The translations under genes and the position numbers were made by a program. Positions 35,123 through 51,171 of a stretch of DNA of 64,000 bases are shown piece after piece. Source of the stretch: Syngnathus acus (taxonomy: Eukaryota; Chordata; Actinopteri; Syngnathiformes; Syngnathidae); assembly GCF_901709675.1 (NCBI RefSeq), contig NC_051106.1:4536001-4600000 (forward strand). The letters run 5' to 3'. Under the pieces are notes generated by a model. It was not told where the DNA came from and searched no databases. It saw only the letters and a program-made list of their open reading frames with translations. Each line of letters begins with the position of its first letter. The first letter of the stretch is position 1.

Positions 35123-37938
35123 TTCTGGAAGTGGTTCACGTCCAGCAAATTAAAAACGCTGCCGTAGGAATGTAGCAATGAAGTCCCGCAGGCGCAACTG
35201 GCACCCGCGTGCTGACCCAGTGGTCACCGGTGAATCCTGTGTTTGTATTCCACACACACACACGGACCCTTTACTGTGGGGGTGGGTGGCATCAGACACC
35301 TCCTGTGGGACTGCTGATAATTTAAGTCAAACATGATGTCCACGCTTGTTTGACACCCATTTAAAGCGATTCAATCACGTGTTTGATACAGTCCGGCCTT
35401 CATGTCCATTCAAAGAAACAAATCAATTTAGTTTGCTCGCAGTCCTCATGTCAAAGCAATACATCTAGTACATGTGTTCTATTTGACCTTTTTATGATTA
35501 TATTTTGTAATATAACATAAAAGCCAATGGAGCCTTGTGGACTAGTGGACACCCCCTCCCCTTGGATTCCACCCTCCTCGTGCAGAGCGGTGTGCCACTA
35601 ATTAAGGACTCTTAGTAAGTGCCATGGAGCATACTCGTTAATGAACTGTAGCATCTCTACTGTCTCTGGATGGGAGAATAAGGGCGGGGTGGGGTGTGGG
35701 GGTCAAGGACCGGTTAGGTGGTCTGCTGCCCTCAAACGCAGGAAGGAATGGAGAGTTTAATTGGTTTGTCACAATTGATTGAAGGCCACAAACACTGTTG
35801 CTGTTTGATGGATGTCAGATTTTTGTTTACCTTTTCTAGGAATATTGTCATTGTGTGTTTAAGTTTGTCCAATCACCAATTCTCTGCAAAAACAAAGCAA
35901 ACTTTGCAATTGCAACATTTGATGCCCCCCGCCCCCACATACACACACACAGGCCATTTGTTTATTCTATTTTAATGGAAATGTACCACAAAACAATTGG
36001 TTGTTTGTCTTTATGAAAGTAGGCCAAACAAGAGCTGACAAACAAGCGGGGAGGGGCCGGGGGGGGGGCTGTTGTTAGTTGTAGGTCAGGGCGCCACAAG
36101 CTGTGTGTAACCGTGCCTGTCGATCGAGCGTGACACGCCGTCGTTGCCTACAATAGGCACAATAACGCACGAGCCAGCCCTGCCAGTATGATGCAACGTC
36201 GTCTAGACTCCACCAGAGTAAACAAATTAACAGAAAGTTTCAATTAGAGATTCGTAACGTCACTTGTAAATCAACACTTATTGATTGTCACAATAATAGA
36301 CAAAACCAGTCTGCTTAATGGCACACAAATCATTTTTTGTTTATTTTATTTCATATTTTCACAGTACAGGGTGAAAAATGTTAGCCCTACGAAAACGATA
36401 ATTTTTCAAGAGCCATTCAGAAGCAGGTAGCTAACCAAGCATGACATCCACGGGAAATAATCCAAGTCAAATTTCATACTGTACAATTTTTAGCTACCGC
36501 CACCTCATATTTTCAGTTCAGCTTTTAGGTCGGCATGTTATGTTAGTTCATTTTACTGGGCGACTCAGGGGTCAACTTCCTCACAGACTGCTCAGGCTCA
36601 ACTTGACCCGACCTTGGTAACCTCGGCGACCTGAGACCGACACCCCCCCGCTGCGTCAATGCTCAGCTCGCTGCTGGAGTTCATAAATCACTCAGCAGTA
36701 CTGCCAGCACGTGTGATGAGAGCAGCTAATCAACAGCTCATCTGAACTGGAAGATTGCATCGATTTATGAAGTTGCCCAAGCGAGCATAAATGCATGATA
36801 AGATGTACGTGTTTAGCGACAATACATGCATATAGTCCAAATTGCACACTCAGCACTTTGTATGCAAGTAAAGCTGACTCTACCTTCCATGGCACAACAG
36901 TTTTTATAGCGTCTCAAAAAACAAAAAATTCACAAGGAGTTTTATTGTTGTTATGGGGAAAAAGTCAGCTGACAGAAAATATTAAATACTTTCCATTGAA
37001 GTACTAATGCCATTAGCTGCTTAAACAAAATCTTTTTTTCACTCATTCCAAATAATAATAATAATAATATTTTGGTAATATTTATGAATTTATGGTTAGG
37101 TTCAGAAACAGGTGGAATTTCTTTCTCAAATGTCAAAGCTCTAAATCACTAGGCATGGTAAAATCTGTATTGCGCAAGCTTTTATAGGTCAAACTTAAAA
37201 ACAAAAAATAAAAATATCTGATCTGCCAGAAGTAAAGGCGACATGTTTGAATCAAAATACATCTCTCGACACAAAGACGTCTCTGATTAAAATATGCTGT
37301 TGACCAGTGTTATAATACACGTGATTGTTTTTAAAGACCCCCTCTCTACCCCCACCTTGCATAAACCAAGCGCGCATACTGTATTATTGGACCCCCTTGT
37401 TTGGCATAATACCTTAGGTTACACACACACGCACACGCACGCACCAGATGCCCCCTGACGCTTATTCAGATCAAGCGGGCACGTGATGGACTGCCCCGAG
37501 GCCCTGCCAGCCTCGCGTCATTGTGTTCCCCCTCAGGCCAGGCGGCCGGCCTCCCTAATAAATCCTCTTTTGTCTCGGTGGCCAAGCGGCTGGTGTGGCA
37601 CGCGCACCGCCACTCGTCCCACTGGTGTGTGTGACCCAAAACAGGTGGATAGGATGGGTGAAGCGGGTGGGCGCATGTATGGGCTTAGGAGAAGGGAGGG
37701 GGGGGGGGTGCGGGACCAGTGCATCTGTCCCCACACTCAACGACTCCCCGGGTCAGCCACAAGCTCCATATGCTCGGGAGAGGGAAGCAAGCAGGGATGC
37801 ACAGCCAAACTTAACTGGGCTGTGGGGGGTTGATTAGGAGTCGTGTTATTGATCAGTCAATGGACTGATTGGTTTTTAGTAGTGATTGGACTGGTTAGTT
37901 TGTTTCAGGAAACATAACAGCTCTGAAGACAATAGAGC

Positions 37939-38000
37939 AGGTGTGTCAAACTTGTTTCGCAAGACTGCTTAGCTTTTGGGAACAGAGTCATTGACATTTA
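37939..38000 (+). mobile_element. Relic of the hAT-like MITE (left end only)
   Basis: CAGGTGTGTCAAACTTGTTT resembles the left end of the elements at 10112 and 17620. Similarity fades within about 60 bases and no right end is seen. Confidence 0.4.
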
Positions 38001-38434
38001 AAATGTACGAGCAATGCCTTGAATCTTTAATAACATAGCCCACTTGACAGAAGCTGAGCATCATTGTGCAAAATCTTCTCTTCTTGACCTAGCAGCGGTT
38101 TCTTTGGTGGTTGGTGTTGGATCTATACTTTCCATACATCATACACTTGCTGTTTGGTTGATTTCAGTCAAAAATATGGAGCATTTTTCTCTCCCACGTG
38201 GCCCAGTTAGGATAGGCCTCATGGCAGTGATAATAAGATACTACTTGAAATCAGATCTACCAATGTGACTGCAGGGTAATTGAATATACACGCACTAGTA
38301 CAGAGATTCACAATCACTATGCCACAGAACATTAATGTGCCTTAAGGGATCATCAGGTGTGCTGCCGAAAAGTAACGTAATTGTTGCGGAAATTAGTACG
38401 GATCGTGTTGCCTACAGAGCAATTAAATCCTCTA

Positions 38435-38448
38435 CCACTAGGTGGCAG
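38435..38448 (+). promoter_or_regulatory. CTCF-like site between tmem260 and otx2
   Basis: CCACTAGGTGGCAG matches every position of the CTCF core consensus, in plus orientation. Confidence 0.55.
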
Positions 38449-40553
38449 AAGGTACTATTAACCTGTGTATCCAACAGTTGCCATTCATACAACAGAATAA
38501 GATTTGTGATCATCATGACCTTCATAAGTTGCTGTCAGACGGAATCCATCTATGTCCAAAGACACGACACCTTAAAAGCATTTACAAACACAACAGCTAG
38601 CTAACCATATTCGGAAGCAGAGCAGAGAAAACAAAAGTAGCCACCAAATTTACGAAAAGAGCGCACATTGACAACATTTCAACGTATTAAAAGAATACTT
38701 AAAAAAAACATTTCAAAGTGAAAAAAGAAAACATTTTTTAACCACCTTTTTATTTTGATTATAGCTTTCACTTTGACTATATTATAAAATGATTATGGAA
38801 TTTGAATGTATGTTTCTCGTTTGTTAATTGTCCCAGTTTCTTAAATTACACTTTGACAAACAGGCTGTCGTTTTAAGAAATCGTTATTAAATCTTAATTG
38901 GGCCAATGAAAATCAGGATCCCAAATGACCAGTATTATAATTACAAACGGAATGGCAGTGCTGCTACATTAGCAGCAGCCACATCAGGGAATGTTAAGAT
39001 GTATCATAATATTGTCTTGGGAAATATTTGTAGAATTGGAAAGTAGATATTGCTCTTCAAGAGATTTGAAATAATTATGTTTTTTTTAATAAATGTACTT
39101 TCTTAGTAACTAGTAAAACGAATTCCATTTATTGCACCCTAAAAATGTGAAGTCTCATGTTAAAAAAATACAAAGCAAACACAGTAAGACACAGTCAGAC
39201 TTAATACTGAAAGGACACACTGTTGTTTTGCAAAAGTTTATTACCCTAAAATGTTTGTTCTGAATTTCCAATTGCATTTAAGAGTTTCTGCTGTATTGAA
39301 ATAAATTGCTGGCTCTGCTGGGCCTTTGACTCCCTCTCGTAAGTGCCCATATTGTCCCGTTGGTTGTAATTGTGTTGTAGGAAGGTCACACGCACTATGT
39401 GTGTTTAGTGATTTTCAAAATGTGTAAATCAATGTCTTTTAATTGTTCTCAAATGGAACCGTAGAAGTGGTGGCCCCAAGTAAAATTTGATTTTGGGGCC
39501 CCTCCATTTTTGTCAATAATATTGAATAGTGATAATCTATTGTTGAATACCAGTAGAAAATAAACAAAATTAAAGGGGATACTGAATATAATCTAGGACA
39601 GGGATGGGCCACAGGAGGCCACACTGAGCTTTTCACAAAAAAACGGGGTCAAAAATCCGAGAAAACCCAGAAAAATCCAAAATCTGAAAATAGATTGAAA
39701 AAAAAATAAAAGGTCTGCAAATATGCAAACTGCGAATATACAGCTGTCAACTAGTTTTGAGTTGTACTATCACCAGTCACCACTAGATGACAGATATGTC
39801 TTAGTTGCATTTACACTGGATCTTAAACTGTCCTTCATTACCACGTGAGTAGGCCGAATAATTATTGGGAATATTTAAAATAGTGTTTTTGTCATACATC
39901 TAGTTCGAAAGTGCGTGGTCCTATGTGGGTCCTACTCTGATCCAGGCCTTAAAAAAATGCAACAAGATCCACTAAAATCACTTAGAAATACAACTTCAAA
40001 TATATTAAAGCAAATAAAATGTCAAGTGGGTACTTATTGATATATTTGAACAAAAATACTGCTGCAGGTTCTGTTGACTTGAGGGCCCCTCGTGGTCATG
40101 GGGTCTGAACAGGTCCTCGTTGGTCTCTGCCTTGGGCCGGCTCTGGAAATAATTTTATCTACAACTAAATATTCAAGCACCCTTTGCTTGTGTTTCGATG
40201 GTGAATTGGGTGAATTACTTCCGGAATAGTTTGCCTCTTCTGGCTGAATTAGTTCCTGACTGGATGTGGCTGTAGGGATTAATTCCATAGGACAGCCTTC
40301 CATTGTGCCGCTGCTCTCTACTCTTTTGAGACGCACTGGTGACGTACTGTGCAGCCTGTGGTGCCAACGGAGCCGCGTTGGCGCCATTCACCATGAACTC
40401 ATTAAATCTCCAAGCTATTTGTGATCAAAGTGTGTTTGAGGCAATTAAGTGTGGCGTTTGATCGTGGCGCCCATACGAAATGTCAAATGTCAGCTGTTCC
40501 CGCCATTTCCTCATGTTTCGCTTGCGCGTCAAAGTATTGCTTTTACTGTAAAG

Positions 40554-40620
40554 CAGGGGTCACCAACATGGGAGACACATGAGTAGCCCGAGGGGGTGTT
40601 AAAAAAAAAAAAAAAAGCAG
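40554..40620 (+). mobile_element. Possible hAT-family relic
   Basis: The start CAGGGGTCACCAACATGGGA followed by an AGTAGCCCGAGG stretch resembles a common fish hAT MITE end. No right end or target duplication was found. Confidence 0.35.
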
Positions 40621-42799
40621 AAATCCAGAAATGAACTGCTGCATGTTGTTATGTATCTGCTTCACCTTCTTCAAACCATTGTTGATATTTATTGTGAGAA
40701 ATCATTTGAATTGCATCCATTATTAATCACAATTATTGGACTTTGTTGTTCAAATACAATTAATGAATGGACTTAAGTGTGACAAAAAATTGCTTTCAAT
40801 TGAAATCAACATTGCTAAAAATCGTTTTATATAACTCTGGCTACATTTTCCTGTGTGGGATGAGTCAAGTAATAAAAAGTGTTGTTTGCCAAATGGGGCT
40901 TTTCTTGAAATAGAAAATTGGAATTACTACGTCTGTTTTAATATACTTCAGGACAATTATTAAACATCTGTGACAATGTATAATCCACTTAAAAACATTC
41001 CCATGTGGCCATTAGAAGATTTTTATTACAGTTGCATGATCCAAACACTTTAAAATGTAAGGAATGTTTACGAATATGCTGACATTCTTCCAAAGCATAA
41101 TATGTCACCTATTTCATATAGGTGAGCTTGGACAAACTATTTTGACTGCCGACATTGTGTGTGCGTTTTGTGTGTGTGCATGTGTGTGTTTTTAACATAT
41201 GCTGATATCTGATAATCTTCTTATGTGTTTGAGTATTTTTTCCCTGAATAGCTTAACAAAAAAAAAAATGCTTCAGTGATGGAAGGTTGTAACCTCCTCC
41301 ATCGCCTCCACAATTTCAATAGGCCATCAAGTGGCTAATGAACTGATAAACTCATGAAAGCTTATGGCCCCATTTTGGGGTGTATTAAGTGAGAATAAAA
41401 CAAAATCAAAAGTAACACATAACCCAAAATGAACCTTTATGAGATAGAAAAAAAACAATTGCACATTGTTTCTTTTTGGTCTACGTGTGTTTTTAGTTGT
41501 GTGGCCCTCGATCAGACCTGCGGCTAAAGCTGTGAGTATCATTGTCACTTGAATATCTGTGTAAATCCGTGGATTTGTGTGAGCGGTCCGAGAAATTAAA
41601 ATAACATGCTTTTTACTGAGCTTACTTTAAAGCTCTTTAGACTTCATTTAGTCATGTATATATTTAAAAATAAACATCTAAATGTGTTATTCTGTAGGCC
41701 CTACAAAACCCATTTAATGGAATCTGACAAGATTATCAAATCATTGATGATGTCACCAACTTAAATAATTGGAGAAAATGTCGACTAAGCCTGGATAAGC
41801 ACTTCTAAAGGGGATACCGCTGGATTATCGTTTGTACATTTATTGTTGTTTCGTTTTTATTTGTTATTTGTTGTATCACTTAAATGGCAATAAGAAAGGT
41901 GCACACACGATTATCATAGTTACTGCATTTTTCCTAAGTCTTTTTTCTATTCTATTTTATTCTTTTAATTTACATTTTCATAAAAAGAGTACCCCATGTT
42001 TTTTTTCTTCGTTTTTTCAATAGTCCTTTTCTCACGCCAATATGCAGCGGTCCTCTGGTGTCTTATTGACCCAGGCAGCAGCATCCAGAGCGGGGGTGGT
42101 CGAGCGAGTGGCGGAGGGGTCGTCCGCCTCTTTCTCCAATGCAGGGGTGCGGGTGGGGGTAGGGGAAGATTACTCCAGCGTCTGTTGGGCCCATATGCCG
42201 CCAAAGTCTTGATTAAAACTCTTTGTATTTATATGACGCGTTGAGAGGCCATCTTTAATCTCGCCTGCTCTGACTTGTGCACTTTGCAGGCTCCAAGGTT
42301 ACAATAACAAGACTGGGGAAGCTTTATTATATCGCAAGTGTCAAGGTCGGACGTGGCCACTTTTTGGCTTTAATCGCCTTTTAACCGGGTGAAAAAAAAA
42401 ATCCCGAAACTAGTTCTGTTTTACAATTCACACTTATGTGAATTCAAATCATATGCAAAGTGTTTAACAGAAAACTTTTTTTCTTTTCAAGAAGTTGTTC
42501 CCACAACAGTGCAGACTCTTCTCATGAATATTCACGCATCTGTCAACCGAGCTATTGTCTCCTCATTCAATTGTTTTATTGTTCATCATCATAATGAAGC
42601 ATGCATGCGCCCGTTTCCAAACGAGTGCAGCAAATTCCGCACGCACATTTACCCTTGAATGCAATTTCGGCACTGTTAGACCTTCAAAATATAATCTCAG
42701 CCATCCCCATTTTGGAGTTTTGAAATAAATGACGCGCAAGCGCACTAACGAGCATCCAGGAGTGGAATCAAAGTGGCTCTTGTCTTTTTTAACGCTTCG

Positions 42800-42975
42800 A
42801 TTATTTCAAGCAAGCTTTTAATTAGTGCGCTCCTCCAGCGGAGGCTGCAATGAAAGAGAGATTATTGGCAATGTCAAGGATACTAATTGAATGTTGGACT
42901 TCTAACAATTAGCCCGCTGCAGAGCCATGTCGGCTCATTACACATCCCGTAATAGTCTGTGACTTTGTTGGTGAG
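42800..42975. promoter_or_regulatory. Unique block downstream of otx2 with homeobox cores
   Basis: It contains TTAATTAG, GATTATTGGCAATG, ACTAATTGA and ACAATTAGC in non-repetitive DNA, plus the near-palindrome CTCCTCCAGCGGAGG. It has the look of a conserved non-coding element, but conservation was not tested. Confidence 0.25.
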
Positions 42976-43615
42976 TTTTAAGTAGCAGGTAGAGAAACAC
43001 AAGCGCCCGCTTCTTCAGCCAACATCTTGACTCCTCCTCGTGGTTAGACAAGAATAGAATCAAGCGGAAAGTTCGCATCTTGATGGAGACACGTTTCACT
43101 GTTGTATAGTCCATTATAAATGATGTAATAAAAATAACAATATAAAGAGTATAAAAAAATGTGTATAATTTGGAATGAATAACCTAGAGGCTTTTTCCAG
43201 AGAATAAAGCCCATTTTAAGATTAAAGCCATTGTGTCTTTTAAACACGCTTGGGCCACTTGTTTGGGCCTTGAATGGGACCCACTGTTGCTAGGTGAAAA
43301 TATTGGGATTAAAATCTTTTGTGGGATTAAACCGCTGGACATTCTCTATTTGTAAAGACTTTCTAAAATTGGAGTTCCGGAAGTGTGTGTGTGTGTGGGG
43401 GGGGGGCGTCCTAAACTTTATCTGATTTTTAAAATGTTATTCATGATATATTTTTAATTACAGTCGAACAGGTTTAAGCAAATTAACAATTTGATTTTAA
43501 AAGTTTTTGGGGGTAAACATGAATTCAGTCGTGCTGAAAATTGCGTGCATGCACACACAAACACACAAACACAAACAAAGATCGTCTGAGTGAAAGCTCA
43601 CGGGACCTTCTGCCT

Positions 43616-43621
43616 TTTATT
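43616..43621 (-). terminator. otx2: Candidate otx2 polyadenylation signal
   Basis: TTTATT on the plus strand reads AATAAA on the minus strand, 744 bp past the otx2 stop. It is the first canonical signal I found. Confidence 0.4.
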
Positions 43622-43921
43622 CTTCTTTTTGTGTATTTTCAGCGGGGAGGCCAAAGCGTCTTTGGAGCCAGTACCGGACCCACAATCATGTCGAGATCCA
43701 GTGGACAGGAGCCTTTGTGCGTGTGTGAGTGCGTGAGTGTGTATGTGCGCGTCTAACCCTTCATATTATTACTACCACTTGGAAAGTCTCATTTAATCAT
43801 TAGCGTTTGCTCTCCCCCCTCCAGAAAAATAAACAGGTTCGAAGAGTGTGTGTTGCGAGGAGGGGCTCACAATTTGCATACAATACAACAGATCACAGTT
43901 TCGAAGGCTAGCACAGATAAA

Positions 43922-43955
<34 letters not shown>

Positions 43956-44364
43956 CACATGTACCATTTATATAAGACACACACTGATTGTCTCTTAGAA
44001 ACTACATATTGATTCTTTATAAACACTTTTTTTCTTAAATAAAGTAGTGCATCCATGTCCACGCAGTATCGTTGCGGAACAAAGAAGCTTAATTAAAGGA
44101 GGTTCAAAGTTCAGGGTTCTCGTTCCGTGGCCTTGCGAGTGTAAATGTGCTGAGCTTGTCCTCAACAGGTGCACGAGTGGCGGGCGCACTGACAGACATG
44201 GATGGGGGGGCTACAGGTGAGTGGAAAAAGTAAAGAAAATCTCTTTGCCAGTGCTAAAATAAATTAGACCTCTCCTCTAAGAGAGGGTGATGCCAAAAAC
44301 GTTTGAGCCCCAAGCAGAGGAGTCTTTTGTTTGTTTTCATCGTGGTCCCGCGCAGTGGAAGTGT
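43622..44364 (-). other. otx2: otx2 3' untranslated region
   Basis: This is non-coding DNA between the otx2 stop codon and the candidate poly(A) signal. It contains an AAT microsatellite at 43922-43950. Confidence 0.45.
43922..43950 (+). repeat. (AAT)n microsatellite
   Basis: Nine or so AAT units are present. Confidence 0.95.
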
Positions 44365-47729
<3,365 letters not shown>

Positions 47730-48030
47730 CTTGCTCTTGGAGAGTGCAAACGCTTTTTTGCGTGTCCTCCCGAACGAGTGAGGAAAGTCAAGTGAGAGCA
47801 ACGACGTCCTGCTCAATATCGACAAAGATGCCCCAGAACGAAAAGAAGGCAAAAAAAGGAAGAAGAATCCGCAGTGTCAGAAGACAAAGTTCAACGTGGT
47901 GCGTCTGCGTTGGGTTTTGAAGCAGTGCTGCAGCAGTGAAATGATGATGACGATGATGAGGATGAGGATGATGATGATGGAGGAGGAGGAGGAAGAAGAG
48001 GAGGAGGAGGCAGCATAGGATTTGTTGGTG
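47730..48030 (-). other. otx2: Possible non-coding first exon of otx2
   Basis: A minus-strand donor AAG/GTGGGT at 47730/47729 closes a roughly 300-bp stretch lying just inside the CCAAT boxes. Vertebrate OTX2 genes have non-coding 5' exons. The 5' limit is not defined by the sequence. Confidence 0.35.
47941..48009. repeat. (GAT)/(GAG) trinucleotide low-complexity tract
   Basis: GATGATGA units grade into GAGGAGGA units on the plus strand (a CT-rich tract on the otx2 strand) within the presumed 5' leader. Confidence 0.9.
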
Positions 48031-48260
48031 TGTTGGGAGTGAAGTGCTTGGAGTTGGAATTTGTACAAAGAGGCAGCCAATAGGAGCTCAGCTCCCACAC
48101 ACACTGGTGGTGGTGGTGCTGGTAGTGGGTGGGGTGGGGAGGGGGGGGGGGGAGATCTTCCCCCTCCCCCCCTTAGATACTTTTTGGACCCACTGTCCTC
48201 ATCCAATGGCCCTGCGCGAGTCTTCCACGTTTATGCTGTAACAAGTGGAGTTTAAAACTA
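48031..48260 (-). promoter_or_regulatory. otx2: Probable otx2 promoter region
   Basis: Two CCAAT boxes on the plus strand (48077-48081 and 48203-48207; ATTGG on the gene strand) and a G-rich run at 48126-48152 lie just upstream of the putative first exon. No TATA box was found. Confidence 0.4.
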
Positions 48261-50040
48261 TTTCCACCTCAATTTGTGGAATTAATGCCCAAATTAGAAA
48301 ATGCAAAAAAGCACTTAGAAAATGTTACACCGAGTCATTCTGACTTTATTTTTCAATTTCTATACAGATCGCGCTAACCAATCACGCAATTCCAAAAATA
48401 AATAAACACAGACAGTGAGTGTGCTTCCATGGAGAGAAAGAGTTAAAAAAAAATCGAGAGACGCCTTTCTCTCACGTTCCGCGACATCTAGCATGCAGGC
48501 AAAAAAAAAGAGGATTTAGAGACTTATTTCTAAAAAAAAAAAAAAAAAAAGTGTCCTCTCATCCGCAGAGCAGCTAGTGTGTCACAATTCTGCAGGCCTG
48601 CGCCCACATACACGCACGAACTGGAGCTCCGTGAAGAAGATGAGGAGGAGGATGTTCAAATGGCAAGACGAGCAGCAAGGTAAAATACCTTCCCATTATT
48701 TGCAATCATTCCGAGTTTCAAATGTGACATTTTCTGCATTTGAAATATTGATATGACATTTAGACAAATTGCAAAAAATAAAAAAACGGGATTTTCATGG
48801 CTTTGTGGAAGACGCGCACCCTCACATGCACATGCAGGCACGCAAGATAATTTAAATATTGATTATTGAAGAGTTTTGAACACACATTGGACACTTTTCT
48901 CTCGGTGCTCAAGCAAGGCCTGCGCCAACGTGTCATCATCCACTCGCTTCCCCCGCAGATTTCCACGCAGGAAGAAGAGCTGTTATTGGATCGCTAAAGT
49001 TGGATTTCTCTCAGCGGTCAGCGCTCACCTGAGCAGCGGGGATTTCTTTCTTTATTCTTCTTCAAGACGCAGTGGCATGTACAGGTAGTTCCATTTTTAT
49101 TGGAAGCATTTAATCAATTGATAATCATTTTTGCTTATATAAAAACGTATCTTGTTATTCTTGTTGACAATTTACGCCAACATAATTTTGTTGATTTTGA
49201 AAAAATCTATGGTGCACGACCATTATTAATTTCAACGTTTTGGGAAATTAAAATCCATCATTTCAAAAGACTAATGCACAGCAGAACCGTTATTTTTTTT
49301 AAATTTAATTACTTATGGAAATATTGTTTTTTCAGGAAAAAAAAAACAGTAAATCAACATTTTTATTTAAATTTTACATTTATTTTAAATTTTGTGGAAT
49401 AAATGTGCAACAGAACCGGTGCCATACACTCATCCTTAAAACGCACATTTGACCTTCTTTTCATCTTCAACACAATCCGTTTATTTTTCCATCCACACCG
49501 GCTTGATTTCTTAGTAAAGATCTCCTGGCATGTTCTATTAATAAGCGTTGAAGTGAATCTGAAATGCTGCGCGTAAAATGAGCAAATGGGCGCCAAATGT
49601 GGCAGTTATCTCGCGGTCGAAGTGTATAGCTCAATAATTGATGGGCTGCTAAAAGCGGGGCGTCCGCGGGGAGTGTGCGTGTTAAAAGGACGTTTAAAGG
49701 CACAAGGAGTTAAGCGCCCCTGGCGGGCTGCATGCGCTCCCACCGACTCCCGCCTTTTATCTCCGCCTCTGCTCCACTCCACCTGAGGCTGTGCATTAAA
49801 GCAGTCAGGGCCTCCTCCAACCTGTGATTCCCACTTTGCCTCACTCACTGCACCTACTTTGATAGCCATGAGGGGCGAGGAAGGGGCTCAGGGGTGGCAG
49901 TTTGAAGATTTGGATGAATTAATAAATCATTCGCACTGCCTCTGCATATTAGACAGTGTACAAAATAGACATGATAGAATAAACATGTGTATCATAAATA
50001 ATTGAGGAGAGCAAATAGAAGAATTTAAATACTGGCACAG

Positions 50041-50060
50041 CCCCCCCCCCCCCCCCCCCC
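50041..50060 (+). repeat. C20 homopolymer
   Basis: Twenty uninterrupted C residues. Length is likely variable. Confidence 0.95.
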
Positions 50061-50344
50061 TGCATATTTACCACTTACACATCTTTGCTCCTTGTTTCAT
50101 ATATGCATGGTTGAAAAGGAGGAATGTGTTGGAGGAATTTATTCTAAACTAAAAAAGAATGGGGGTATGTAATTTTCTTTCTGTTTTGGCAGTGTATTTT
50201 TTTATGCTTTTTTAAAAAATATTTTTGGTCGATTTTAAAAAATACGCTATATTAAGGAAAAGTAACACAATTTGTTCATGACTGAAATTTTTTTCCCACT
50301 GACGGGTGCAGGTAAGTGAAACCTTTATTATACACAGCAGCAGC

Positions 50345-50384
50345 TGTGTGTGTTGTGTGTGTGTGTGCGTGTGTGCGTGTGCAC
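50345..50384 (+). repeat. (GT)n microsatellite
   Basis: GT units with GC interruptions. Confidence 0.93.
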
Positions 50385-51144
50385 GCTTGGAAGAGGGGAT
50401 TTGAGCGAATGAGGATCATCACAAGCTGTATTTTAATTAGGCCGTGGGGCTCAATTCAATGCCACCTTTGCAATGGCGGTGCACTAAATGCAGTCGGCAC
50501 ACATTAGCCTTAATTCTAAAAGAGTCAAGAGAAAAATCAACCAGGTTGAGGAATCAAACTTCATTTGTGCTCTGCAATTGTCACATTCAGACATTATTCC
50601 GTGCGGAAAACTGAGCTATACAGAAATACAAATATGTTGTTGACATGTTTCCAGTTGTCACACACATTTGGGATTCTTAGTGTTGCTGTTTTGCTGTAAA
50701 CATTCATAAAACCCGGCATCACCAAGCAAATGTGGCCCCACAAGGCCTGCATGACTTTGTATGTGTTCGCCAAGTTCACGCCTTTTAATGAGAGCTGTAA
50801 TTGTTGTGTTGTGTTTACGCAGGAGTTCTCTGACAAACAAACGGATGCAATTAAATTCACTGTCATCACACATCATCACTGAGGAAACAAGAAAGGAGAA
50901 GGATGCACACAGGGCCAAGGACTGAAGGAGAAGAGGTCCACTCCCAAGGACACTAAAGTGAACTCTAACATGACAGTCTTACTCATTGCATGAAGTGAGA
51001 TGTGTATTATGGGATGCACTAATACAAGACTTCAGGTACCTATAGAATATTTGATATCGAGTGCACATATACATGTTTGGAATTTCGATGAAATGCATTC
51101 TTCTTGTGAAAGTATTGTTAAAAATCACATTTGATAGAAGATAG

Positions 51145-51171
51145 CATTATTATTATTATTATTATTATTAT
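51145..51171 (+). repeat. (ATT)n microsatellite
   Basis: Nine ATT units are present. Confidence 0.93.

Larger units (their letters stand above)
27610..43610. other. Intergenic region, tmem260 to otx2 3' end
   Basis: No coding sequence could be supported in 16 kb. The sequence alternates between mixed-composition unique blocks (27.7-36.2 kb, 42.5-43.0 kb) and AT-rich DNA (38.6-41.9 kb). The repeats, a TA-flanked MITE, transposon relics and a CTCF-like site are listed separately. It probably holds otx2 control elements. Confidence 0.65.

Noticed and set aside
47877-48206. A 109-codon minus-strand ORF rich in Pro and Ser near the otx2 promoter
   Set aside because: It is a translation of the GAT/GAG and CCCCC low-complexity tracts, with no domain or splice support.
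48600-48680. A divergent plus-strand first exon (AAG/GTAAAA donor at 48679/48680) like mammalian OTX2-AS1
   Set aside because: The donor is weak-to-fair and there is no other evidence of a transcript.
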